Positions 26,294 to 35,300 of a stretch of DNA of 64,000 nucleotides are shown here, one piece after another. The notes beneath the pieces were generated by a model. The model was not told the origin of the DNA, ran no database searches, and worked only from the letters and a program-made list of their open reading frames with translations. Made by a program: the position numbers and the translations under genes. Position 1 is the stretch's first letter, and every line of letters starts with the position of its first letter. Location of the stretch: the NCBI GenBank assembly GCA_965656875.1, contig CBFHMJ010000003.1, positions 124,001 to 188,000 on the forward strand, read 5' to 3'. This stretch comes from CBFHMJ01 sp965656875. Lineage in GTDB: Bacteria > Pseudomonadota > Gammaproteobacteria > Enterobacterales > Alteromonadaceae.

Positions 26294-26851
26294 TTATTTA
26301 GATCTTGCCGACCTTTGCAGTTGAAATGTGCGGCCAATGGCTCTTGATGTGTGGTGAATACAAAATCCAGCGATAGCGATAATCGTTGCAAACATTAAGG
26401 GTAAGATTGGGCCAAACGCAAAACTCATACTAAACACAAAGCCAAAAAAGAATGGTTCGCGATAGACTTTGAAAAATAAGCCAAACACCGGAATAGTAAA
26501 GAAAAAGAGCGCGGCAGCATCGTTATAACCGTTTAAAAATGCCAGTGACAGGCCAAATCCCCAAACGGCTGATGCAAGGAATCCAATGATACTGTATTTG
26601 ATGGTTACAGCCTGATCGATATCGCTTTTTGTAGCCAGGCGGCGCGAGAGCAATTTAAAAGAAAACAGGCTCAACAAAGGAAGAATCATCAGTCCCCACC
26701 AATTTGAAAAGCCGGGCAAATCCTTATTGTGAAACAGATAATGGACTGGAACACCATCGTGAGTGTATTGCCAGGCCAACAGACCTGTCGTAACAGCCGT
26801 TACCAGGGTCGTAACGATAAAATTCAGACGAGAGATATGTTGAGCGGTCAT
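26294..26851 (-). CDS. Multi-pass membrane protein of unknown function
   Basis: 185 residues from ATG 26851 (MTAQHISRLNFIVTT), with AAGGA upstream; a longer reading to 26950 adds a charged stretch without support. Five or so hydrophobic segments are visible, interrupted by a loop HDGVPVHYLFHNKDLPGFSNWWG after the first, and a basic C-terminus RTFQLQRSARSK. The DGVPVHY/WWG loop is reminiscent of DUF1648/SdpI-like membrane proteins, but I cannot assign the family. Monocistronic. Confidence 0.7.
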   Translation of the reverse strand: MTAQHISRLNFIVTTLVTAVTTGLLAWQYTHDGVPVHYLFHNKDLPGFSNWWGLMILPLLSLFSFKLLSRRLATKSDIDQAVTIKYSIIGFLASAVWGFGLSLAFLNGYNDAAALFFFTIPVFGLFFKVYREPFFFGFVFSMSFAFGPILPLMFATIIAIAGFCIHHTSRAIGRTFQLQRSARSK

Positions 26852-27023
26852 GTGTTTTCCTTGTTGTTTCTGACGACGAACTGAAAGTATGATGGCGGAT
26901 TCAGCAAAGTCTGTTCCAGATTTTATCTTATTGAATATAAAGGAAAACATATTATCGTGGCAGTGTTGTTGTGTTTAAAACGCTAAACATTGATAAAAAT
27001 GACAAGATAATCGCAGAATAGAA

Positions 27024-27047
27024 AAGGGAGCTGTTGGCAGCTCCCTT
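27024..27047 (-). terminator. Terminator of the BlaR-like gene
   Basis: On the minus strand AAGGGAGCTG, a 4-base loop and CAGCTCCCTT followed by TTCT. Perfect 10-bp stem. Confidence 0.8.
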
Positions 27048-27113
27048 CATTATGTTGGCTTTGGGTTGTAATCGAGGGGGGATATCAGGGGCGCTTAACC
27101 CCGGTTCATCCGA

Positions 27114-28370
27114 TTAATGCGAGCTAACTTGTATACGCTCTAATATTTTTGGCAGTTTTGCCTGTTTATGATCAAGGGCGTAATCCAGTTGAACCAGATT
27201 GTTTCTATAACCATAAGCAGACGCTTCATATTCCCAGGTCGATAACGCTTTTACCGCTGAACGGTTAAACGTGTTTTCTGGTGTCGCTTTTACAACGCGA
27301 ACATTACTGACCTTTCCACTTGGCTCAATATCAAACTTCAATACGACAGACCCTTCAATGCTTTGTTGTGCAGCCTCTTTTGGATACACAGGCTCATAGC
27401 GAACGACAGGCATAGGTCCGGCATCTTTTTCAGCGTGTTTGTCTGTTGCATGGTGATTTCCTGCCAGCGTTATACCTGATAGTGAAATACCTGACAGAAG
27501 TGTTAGCGATAAGATTGCGGCCTGAACCAGGCTTTTTTTAGAAGCATTAGTGTCTTTTTTGATCTGTTCAATACGCTCAAACATCATGTGTTGATCTCCA
27601 TATTTCTTAAACAGTAGTTGAACAAAGCTACCTGAATGACGGTGCGACGCGGCCGTCACCAGGGCTTTGCTGTAGTTGATCCTGCTTTGAGTGTGTTTGC
27701 GCGCGAGAACAGACTGATCGCAGGAAAGTTCCTGATCATGGCGGAATCTGAACCAGGCCAGCCATGCCAGAGGGTGGAACCAGAAAGCCGCCAGTAAAAC
27801 CAGTGCCATCAGGTTCCAGAGCAGATCGAAACGGCGAAAATGTTGAACTTCATGGGCAATGATTAATGCCTGTTGTTCGTGATCAAACGCTGTTTCGAAA
27901 TCAGTGGGGATCACCAGATATTGTCGAAGTATGCCGATAAGCATAGGGCTACGAATATGCTGGTGGCGGATCACCGTCAGGGAATTTGGTAGCGTCCAGT
28001 TGTGTTGGGGGACACGCTGGCTTTCACGCAAAATACGCTGACTGTATAAAAAATGAGAACTTAGCCAGAAGATTAGTAAACCCGCCGTGATTGTGGCCCA
28101 GCCGTACCACATCCAGTATTGGTTGGCACTGTGAGTCAGCACATTGTCGGTGGTGACAACTAATCGTTCAATGGTGGCAAACGTGACGGGTGAAACCAGT
28201 TGATTCAGGGGTAACTGAGTCACCGTCAAACTAAGCGGGACCAGCAACCATAAGCGATACGTATTTGTTGGGCCCAGTGATGTGAGTAAATGTCTGTGGC
28301 TGATAAGTAGTATCGACAGACTCAGGGTGATAGCGAGAAGCAGTAATATCAGACTATTTGTCATGTTCAT
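27114..28370 (-). CDS. BlaR1/MecR1-type M56 metallopeptidase with C-terminal TonB-like domain
   Basis: 418 residues. Four membrane helices enclose a cytoplasmic zinc protease with HEVQH (His173, Glu174, His177), the site that cleaves the BlaI-type repressor in the beta-lactam sensors. In place of a penicillin-binding sensor, the periplasmic end after the helix near 285-305 is a TonB C-terminal domain (PVVRYEPVYPKEAAQQSIEGSVVLKFDIEPSGKVSN). The signal is therefore not a beta-lactam-acylated domain. The gene overlaps the end of the BlaI-like gene by 17 bases, showing co-expression. Such BlaR-TonB proteins are known in proteobacteria; the sensed signal and target genes are unclear. Confidence 0.92.
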   Translation of the reverse strand: MNMTNSLILLLLAITLSLSILLISHRHLLTSLGPTNTYRLWLLVPLSLTVTQLPLNQLVSPVTFATIERLVVTTDNVLTHSANQYWMWYGWATITAGLLIFWLSSHFLYSQRILRESQRVPQHNWTLPNSLTVIRHQHIRSPMLIGILRQYLVIPTDFETAFDHEQQALIIAHEVQHFRRFDLLWNLMALVLLAAFWFHPLAWLAWFRFRHDQELSCDQSVLARKHTQSRINYSKALVTAASHRHSGSFVQLLFKKYGDQHMMFERIEQIKKDTNASKKSLVQAAILSLTLLSGISLSGITLAGNHHATDKHAEKDAGPMPVVRYEPVYPKEAAQQSIEGSVVLKFDIEPSGKVSNVRVVKATPENTFNRSAVKALSTWEYEASAYGYRNNLVQLDYALDHKQAKLPKILERIQVSSH

Positions 28371-28731
28371 GCTCCCAGTCTGAAATAACTTTCTTCAGTT
28401 GTTCGATGTCATCTTCGTTTAGCTCGTTGTTTTTAGCAAATCCGGCGACCAGCGGTGATAAACGGCCTTTAAACAGGCGTTGAATCAAGGATTCACTTTC
28501 CTGACGAGTATAGGCTTCTCGCTCCAGCAGCGGCGTGTAGAGATAGCGTCGTTTATCCTTTTCGAAGCTGACAGCTCCTTTTTTGACCAAACGGCTAAGC
28601 AGGGTTTTCACGGTTTTTTCGTGCCATTCCTGTTTGGTATTGAGCCGTTCAATGATGGTTTGTGCGCTGACTGGATAACCTTGCCAGATGGCATCCAGTA
28701 CATCGAATTCTGCTTTGCTGATATCAGACAT
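28354..28731 (-). CDS. BlaI/MecI/CopY family repressor
   Basis: 125 residues with the family's winged-helix layout: ISKAEFDVLDAIWQGYPVSAQTIIERL, then KTVKTLLSRLVKKGAVSFEKDKRRYLYTP, and a C-terminal dimerisation helix. It should repress its own operon by binding the two TACA/TGTA dyads just upstream, and be inactivated by the BlaR-like protease encoded next. Confidence 0.94.
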   Translation of the reverse strand: MSDISKAEFDVLDAIWQGYPVSAQTIIERLNTKQEWHEKTVKTLLSRLVKKGAVSFEKDKRRYLYTPLLEREAYTRQESESLIQRLFKGRLSPLVAGFAKNNELNEDDIEQLKKVISDWEHEHDK

Positions 28732-28749
28732 CTGAATCCTCGACTAAGA

Positions 28750-28763
28750 ATTACATGTGTAAT
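28750..28763. promoter_or_regulatory. BlaI-type operator 1
   Basis: ATTACATGTGTAAT is a perfect dyad with the TACA/TGTA half-sites bound by BlaI/MecI repressors, 19 bases before the repressor start codon. Confidence 0.85.
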
Positions 28764-28774
28764 CGGTTTTTATA

Positions 28775-28790
28775 GATTACATTTGTAATC
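28775..28790. promoter_or_regulatory. BlaI-type operator 2
   Basis: GATTACATTTGTAATC is a second perfect dyad, centred 26 bases from the first. Two operators are usual for this family. Confidence 0.85.
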
Positions 28791-28847
28791 ATGAGAGTCA
28801 AGCCTGAATTTCAGGATTTTATTAAAGAGAGAGGAATGCGTCGTATG

Positions 28848-28871
28848 GCGAGGTCGAAGATTCAACCTCGC
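28848..28871 (-). terminator. Hairpin downstream of the thioredoxin-like gene
   Basis: GCGAGGT and ACCTCGC pair across a 10-base loop, 13 bases after the stop. No T run, so weak as a terminator. Confidence 0.4.
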
Positions 28872-28883
28872 GGCAAGGGTGGT

Positions 28884-29732
28884 TTATAAGAAACTGATCG
28901 CAGGTAATTCAGGGAAGATTAGTGGTTGATTATTGCCCTGACGGCTGTTTGCTTTTGCCTGATCAATCAATCGGTTAATGCTTTTTGGCACCGCAAAGCG
29001 GAAGTCTCTGACTTCATCCCAGTAGGCATCGAAATGCGGTGATGTTTTACCGTCTTTTTCTTTGTAATCATGCAGCATTGGGCCGATAACACCATAGGCT
29101 TGTTTGAGAATAAGGGCTTGTCGTTTTTCAAAAGCCTGAATTTGTGTCAGGTAATTGTCCATCTGCTGTTGTTGTTCAACGGTCAGCATGTCATCGCGAA
29201 ATGACTGATTCTGGAAGTAATTCTCGTAGGTTGAATCTTGCTGTGAATCAGCATTGAACCAGGTCATATAGCTTTGTTTATTGAGTTGCTCGCCTGTGTT
29301 GGGATCGACAATTAATACGGTTGGCGTGCCATAAAATACAGATAAACCAAAATGCTCAAGCACATCGAATCCGGTATTCAGATATCCCACATCAACAAAC
29401 TGGATTTCATACTGTTCATTTAGTTTCTGATTAAATGTGTCGTCTGAAAATCGTGCTGCCAGTCCACGGCTGTCATGGCACCAGGTTGCGCCAAGTACGA
29501 CCATCAGGAGTTTATCCTGCTGCTTTGCAAGCGCTTGTTTTTTCATCACCTGGGCCAGTGCATCACTGGATGCTTTGAACTGATAATGATCTGAAGTATG
29601 AGCGGAGGCATGATGAGCTGAGCTGTCATCGGCACTGGTGCTGTGTTGAGCGGTTTGTGTCATACAGCCGCTGAGTGCGAGGGCGCAGGTGGAGAAAATC
29701 AGGGGAAGGGTCAGGCGCACGGTTAACCTCAT
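28884..29732 (-). CDS. Thioredoxin-fold lipoprotein
   Basis: 282 residues with a lipoprotein signal (TCALALSGC, lipid Cys at 23), a His/Ser-rich linker and a thioredoxin-like domain. The active site reads WCHDS with Cys85 alone, the second Cys of CxxC being Ser, and the cis-Pro loop is FYGTPTVLIVDP. A single Cys suggests mixed-disulfide binding, isomerase action or a structural role instead of ordinary oxidoreduction. A long helical C-terminal half (about 165-282) is not recognised. GTG 29720 after AGG is an alternative start. Confidence 0.78.
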   Translation of the reverse strand: MRLTVRLTLPLIFSTCALALSGCMTQTAQHSTSADDSSAHHASAHTSDHYQFKASSDALAQVMKKQALAKQQDKLLMVVLGATWCHDSRGLAARFSDDTFNQKLNEQYEIQFVDVGYLNTGFDVLEHFGLSVFYGTPTVLIVDPNTGEQLNKQSYMTWFNADSQQDSTYENYFQNQSFRDDMLTVEQQQQMDNYLTQIQAFEKRQALILKQAYGVIGPMLHDYKEKDGKTSPHFDAYWDEVRDFRFAVPKSINRLIDQAKANSRQGNNQPLIFPELPAISFL

Positions 29733-29800
29733 TTGTCTTATATTGAGTAAAGCAGAACAGTCTAAAGTAAATATGGAACATTGCCTATTGCAGTCGGCTA

Positions 29801-30421
29801 TTACTTACGCTTAAACAACCCGTAAATATAGGGTTTCAGTTCATTAAAAGGATTGATGAAGGTGTAGTCTTCATGTCGAATCAAGGTGAAGTCGTTACCC
29901 AGTCGTTGTTGCATTTCAGCAATGTTGTACTGATGGACGGGAAGCCCGGCACATTTCTTAGCGCCTGTCGTTGAAAACTCAGCCAGTAAAATATAACCAC
30001 CTGAAATAACGTTATTTTTAAGATTGGCAAAGTAACCATTTATGTCATCATCAGACAACAAAAAATGAAGGACCGCTCTGTCTATCCAGAGATCAACTTT
30101 ATGAGCGAGCGTAATGGTTTTCGCCATATTGTGATGCAGGGTGGTGAGCTTATCGTTGTTAACTCGTTTGGCGAGCTGGGCGAGCGCTTCATTGCTAATA
30201 TCATTAGCAATGATTCGGCCTGCATGTGGCAATAACACATCAACCAGCTGGGAGGTGCCTGCTCCAGGGATGAAAATGGTCGTGTCTTTAGTCATGGAAA
30301 CATCATTTAAAAACGATAGTGTCTGGTTGACGTCCTGTTCAAACCAGCCGAGTTGTTGGTCGGATTTTTTATCAAAAATGGCATTCCAGTGATTTGAGGT
30401 ACTTGTTGGGCTGTCACTCAT
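29801..30421 (-). CDS. Class I SAM-dependent methyltransferase
   Basis: 206 residues: HWNAIFDKKSDQQLGWFEQD at the start as in thiopurine-methyltransferase-like and TehB-like proteins, the SAM-binding loop FIPGAGTSQLVDVLL, an acidic ANDIS at the end of strand 2, and KVDLWIDRAVLHFLL. The loop has GAGTS where DxGxGxG is usual. The substrate is unknown. It lies upstream of the thioredoxin-like gene on the same strand, 68 bases apart, so co-transcription is possible. Confidence 0.87.
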   Translation of the reverse strand: MSDSPTSTSNHWNAIFDKKSDQQLGWFEQDVNQTLSFLNDVSMTKDTTIFIPGAGTSQLVDVLLPHAGRIIANDISNEALAQLAKRVNNDKLTTLHHNMAKTITLAHKVDLWIDRAVLHFLLSDDDINGYFANLKNNVISGGYILLAEFSTTGAKKCAGLPVHQYNIAEMQQRLGNDFTLIRHEDYTFINPFNELKPYIYGLFKRK

Positions 30422-30470
30422 AAGCTTGCAGTGTTATAGGAAAAGAAGCAGATTAACCCGACAGGGTATA

Positions 30471-30499
30471 AGGCTCAATCCCTGAGCGCTATTGAGCCT
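30471..30499. terminator. 9-bp hairpin after the crystallin-like gene
   Basis: AGGCTCAAT and ATTGAGCCT pair across 11 bases between the methyltransferase gene and the 3' end of the next minus-strand gene. No strong T run. Confidence 0.4.
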
Positions 30500-30532
30500 G
30501 AATAAACCGTACCTTTAAGGGGGCGTGATATT

Positions 30533-32080
30533 CTAGTTACAAACCAGTTTGGCAGAGGAAATTTTATCGCCTTTATCGCTCCAGTTGGTGCGGTAGTAAC
30601 CACCTGAAGAACGTTTCAGATCGTTGTCATAACCCCAGGTGCCACTGCCATAACCTGTAATAGTGAACAATACGCTGTCATAACCGCTGTTTTTGTAAAG
30701 TGTGGCGGTACAGCCTGGTCGGATGCAATAACTGATTGCACTGGCTTTATCACCAAAATTGATGGAACCGTTATGCAGGTAAGCAAAATCTTCCCGGTTG
30801 CTGTTGAATTCGGTGAGGGTGATATTTCTGTCACCATCCATATGATCATCATCATATAAAGTGACCCAGCTACTATGGCCGCAATAGCCGAAGCCGGAAT
30901 CGATAACATTGACGACTTTATTCCGAAATTCAGTGATAGGAGCCACGTTGTCATACGGGCCTTTGTCATCGTCGTGAGCACCCGCCAGAACCGTTAATTC
31001 ACCATTGGTATTGCCAGATACACCATTAACGACTGACAACCCGGCTGCGGCCTGGAAATCACACATTCGGTTGCCACTGCTTTGCCAGTTGGTGCAGTAC
31101 ATGTGGCGTTTAGCACGATAGCTGAGGTAGGGGGAGCCTTGTAAATGGCCGCTGGTGTTGTAACTGAGTCCCTGAACTTCATAAAGAAACATGTAGTCGC
31201 TTTGCAAAATACCGCGCTGAAAACCAATGCCGTAGAGTTTGTCATCGTTTTGTCTGACAAGGTTAATCGATTGGTGAGCGCCGGTTCCTCGTTCCCAGCC
31301 GTTTGACTGACTGGAGGGCGGATACCAGATTTTCCATGACGAAGTGGCAGTTAACTGGCTACCGGATAACTGAAACTGGCGAAACATCAGTTTGCTGTTG
31401 CCGTCGGCAAAAACCGCGATGGTATAAAGCCCGGGGCTGTCTTCAATCACGCCAACCGCACCTGTCGTTTTATAGCCAATATCCAGATAACCAGCATTTG
31501 ACTGACTGTCAGCGTTTACGGTCAGCTTTGTGGGCCAGGCCGTGTTCAAGGCGTCATAAAAATAAATGCGACCATTGCTTGATCCGCATTCTTCTACAGC
31601 AACTGCCAGCACGGCACCGGATGCTTGTAACCCGCCAAAATGATCGCAGGCTTCATTCTCAGTTTCTTCCCAGTATGTTGATGCGGATGACTGTGGCAGA
31701 GTCTCTGTGGTGTACACACCTTTTTGCCACAAATTGTGGTTCATGTGAGTTGTGCCGATTTCATTCGACAGGTAAACGCCCATGATAGCGGCAGGCGAAC
31801 TGTCCTCACCGCTTTTGCTGACAAAAAAGATGTCTGAACGTGTTGGGTGACGATTAATTCCTTGATAGTGATTATGCATATCCGGGTCGAAAGAACCGCG
31901 ATAAAAGCCTGATGGCGTTCCATGATCGTTGATGGTACTGAATTGTTGTTGCACGTTTTTAACTTTGGATGTGACGGGATTAATGGTGGGAGCAGCGGCC
32001 AGACTTAGGCTGGTCGTGCTAAGTATTAGTGCGGTGATGCACCGTTTTATAACGCGTGTGGATTCAATGATTGTCAACAT
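30533..32080 (-). CDS. Secreted protein with C-terminal beta/gamma-crystallin-like domain
   Basis: 515 residues with a signal peptide (cleavage near SLAAAPT) and GAGGT before the start. The first 380 residues are rich in Trp, Tyr, Asn and Gly with repeated strand patterns, possibly a propeller-like fold, and have paired Cys (NEACDHFGG, VEECGSS, MYCTNW, RMCDF). The last 130 residues look like two crystallin Greek-key motifs: SSWVTLYDDDHMDGDRNITL, with FGDKASAISY, then ATLYKNSGYDS, with KGDKISSAKLVC. The DKxS segments resemble crystallin calcium sites. This is likely an extracellular, disulfide-bonded, calcium-stabilised protein. Its activity is not apparent. Confidence 0.65.
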   Translation of the reverse strand: MLTIIESTRVIKRCITALILSTTSLSLAAAPTINPVTSKVKNVQQQFSTINDHGTPSGFYRGSFDPDMHNHYQGINRHPTRSDIFFVSKSGEDSSPAAIMGVYLSNEIGTTHMNHNLWQKGVYTTETLPQSSASTYWEETENEACDHFGGLQASGAVLAVAVEECGSSNGRIYFYDALNTAWPTKLTVNADSQSNAGYLDIGYKTTGAVGVIEDSPGLYTIAVFADGNSKLMFRQFQLSGSQLTATSSWKIWYPPSSQSNGWERGTGAHQSINLVRQNDDKLYGIGFQRGILQSDYMFLYEVQGLSYNTSGHLQGSPYLSYRAKRHMYCTNWQSSGNRMCDFQAAAGLSVVNGVSGNTNGELTVLAGAHDDDKGPYDNVAPITEFRNKVVNVIDSGFGYCGHSSWVTLYDDDHMDGDRNITLTEFNSNREDFAYLHNGSINFGDKASAISYCIRPGCTATLYKNSGYDSVLFTITGYGSGTWGYDNDLKRSSGGYYRTNWSDKGDKISSAKLVCN

Positions 32081-32331
32081 GGCAAGACCTCAAACATACG
32101 TGACTTGAATAGATTATTGTTTGCGTTATTAAACCGTGTTTCAAGAATGGAACATGGCAAAACAGATGACAATGGAATATCGATTGGTAAAGCGGCTGGT
32201 TATAAGTTAAGCAAGGTTGTTTGTGTAAGTATCAGATAGATATTGTTTTTTAGTCTAAATAAATCGTTAACGAGCGTTATTTTCTGGTGCAATAATCGTT
32301 ACTGATTTTTAATCAATGAACTGGAGTCGAT

Positions 32332-35300
32332 ATGAAAATCTTGCGTCATTGGGTCATGGTGGCTGGAATGATAAGTAGTTCTGGTGCGCTGGCGGTAGAC
32401 AATTACTTATACAATTCTGAGGTTTACAGCGATAAAGCTCAGGCAGAAGCGGCAGTACTGGCCTCGGTTAAGGCAAATAACCAGGGCGATTATATTAAAG
32501 AAGTATCCACTACAGGGAATACGATTCAATATGATCTGTATTTCAATCCTCGTCCGGCTGATCCGGTTGAGCATTATTCACCGTGTTCCGGTGAGTGCGA
32601 ATCTGAGTCGGCATCCTTTGCTGACTGGAAAAGCATGACTTATGTTGATCCTGGCCATCGTCATCCTTATATCACTTGCCCGGATTCGGTTTTTCACGGT
32701 GGGGCAACCAGTAGTTGGTCGTTTTACGATTGGGTCAATATTACCGGAGGGCCGTGGGGAAGTGGCGCAACCTATGCCAAAGTGTATCATCGCGATTATG
32801 GTGGCACCTGGCTCTGGAAAGCAGGCATTCACCTGTATGAAACTGACGAATGGGTGTGTGTAGATAAGACGCCTGTAGCTGTCTCGATGACGATGCGACA
32901 TTATAAAGATGCAGTGAAATGTCCAACAGGTAGTTTTCTTGATTCTCTGCCTGATGACGAAGCATCGTTACCAACTTGCAAATCAACATCGGCTTCGCAA
33001 TATGTCAAATTCAAGGCGTGTCATGCGCCGTTTCAATTTAATGTTGATGAGGCTAACTCAAAAGGAATTGATCTCGCCTGTATTACCTGGTGTCCACCGG
33101 ATCAGCAATTCGACAGTAACCTTGGTCGGTGTATGGCATCGAAAGACACTAACGATCAATGTGATGCAAAAGGTCTGAATCCCATTGATTTAATCATGGG
33201 TGAGAAGCAACAAACCATTACCGATTTCACACAACACGGGCCATTACCATTGGCTTATATTCGCAGTTATCGTTCTCAGCGTTCTCAGCAAGCTCGAAAT
33301 AATGTCGTCGAGCAGTCTGGTGCGACTGGCTGGAAAAAATATTATCAGCCAAGTGGTTATGCAGGAAAAACAACTCATTCCGGACAACCGTTTGTTGAAT
33401 CCGCACAAGGCAATATCGGTTGGCGACATAACTATCAGTATCACCTTCATGCCTTTAACTCAGGCAATCGAATTTATGTTGAGTTACCTGATGGCAGCTT
33501 CCGACAATTCGACAATATCTACGGTAATTACTACGCAAAAGTTAAAGCGGGCTATTCTCTGACTGGTAACAAAACGGATGGCTGGCAATACACCGACGAA
33601 AATAATCTGGTTCATGATTTCAGCATTAACGGGCAATTGACGACGTTAACTCATCAATCCGGACAACGACTGATCTTTAATTACGATAGCGATGGACGAT
33701 TAATATCGGTATCGAATATCTACGGTGACACGTTGCAATATACCTATGATGCCAGTGGCAAATTTGATCGTATTCTATTGCCTGATGGCAGTGAAATTTT
33801 GCATGGCTGGGACGGGCTGAATAATCTGGTTGCCGTACAACAGACTTATTATGGTAATGGACAGAATCAGACCGAAACTGAGCAATATCATTATGAAGAC
33901 GGGCGATTTCCGTATGCGTTGACAGGCATTACAGATGCAGAAGGAATCCGCTATAACAGCTGGACTTATAATGCTGCGGGTCAGGCTGTTTCATCGACAC
34001 ATCCGCTCCGCAGTAATGCTGGCACGGTGGCTTATGATCCGGTGACACAATCTGCAAGCATCACCTCTTCGTCCGGACATATCAAAACGATCAGTAAAAC
34101 GACCCGGGGTCGCGTGCACACCGTCACCGGTGACAGTTGTAGTACCTCGGGAGAAAAGAGTCAGGTAACTTTCACCTATGATTCATCGGATCGGGTCTCG
34201 CAAAAGCAGATTGCTGGTGGTTTGACTGAGGACTTCACTTATAGTGCGACAGGATTAATTGCCAGCAGAACATTGGCAAAAGGTACACCTGATGAGCAGA
34301 AAACGAGTTGGCAGTATCAAACTAATGGTGCAGCACCCGTCAAGATTACCCACCCAAACGGTTTGGAAGAAGCCTTTACTTACAATGCGCAGGGACAGTT
34401 ACTGACTCATACGTTAACAGCCGATGGTGAATCCCGAGTCACTCGTTATGATTATCAATCGAACGGATTGTTGAGTGCGATTGATGGGCCGCAACCAGGC
34501 AATGCCGATACCTATACTTACCAGTATCATCCTGATAATCATCTGGCGTCGATAACCGTTCCGGCTGGTTACGTCATTCAGTACGATAACTACAATCACT
34601 TTGGCTTACCTCAGACGATTACGGATCAGAACAATCTGGTAACGGCCTTGAGTTATGACCATAAAGGTCGGTTGACGCTGATTGTAGCGACCGGATCTGG
34701 CGGTGAAACACGCCAGTGGCAAATGCAGTACAACCGCACCGGGCAGCTCACGTTTTTCCGTGGTCCGGATGGACGAGAACTGACCTATGTTTACGATGAT
34801 GCTCGCCGTTTGATCCAGATGGTGAGTTTGAATGGTGATACTTTGCATTATGGTTATGACTCGGCGGGTAATCGAACAACAACGCGAATTACCGGGGCGA
34901 TGCAGAGTGAGGTTTATCGTCAGACCCGAAGTTATGATGCGATTAACCGAATCAACAGCCTGTCGAACAGCATGAATCATCAATGGCAGTTTGAATATGA
35001 CAAGCACGATAATCTGAACAAGGTGGTATCACCGTTAAATCATACAGTTAGCTTTGTTCACGACCAACTGAATCGTATTACATCTCAGACCCAGAAAGAT
35101 GGCGGGGTTACTTCATCAAGTCATAATAAGCAGAATAAATTAACGAGCGTCGTTGATGCTGTCGGCGGTACAACATCGTTTGAATTTAATGGATTTGGTG
35201 AATTAACGGGGCGTCAAAGCCCGGATTCAGGACAGTCTCTGTTCAGCTATGACGAGGCAGGCAACGTAGTGCAACGCACCGATGCAAATGGCATTGTCTC

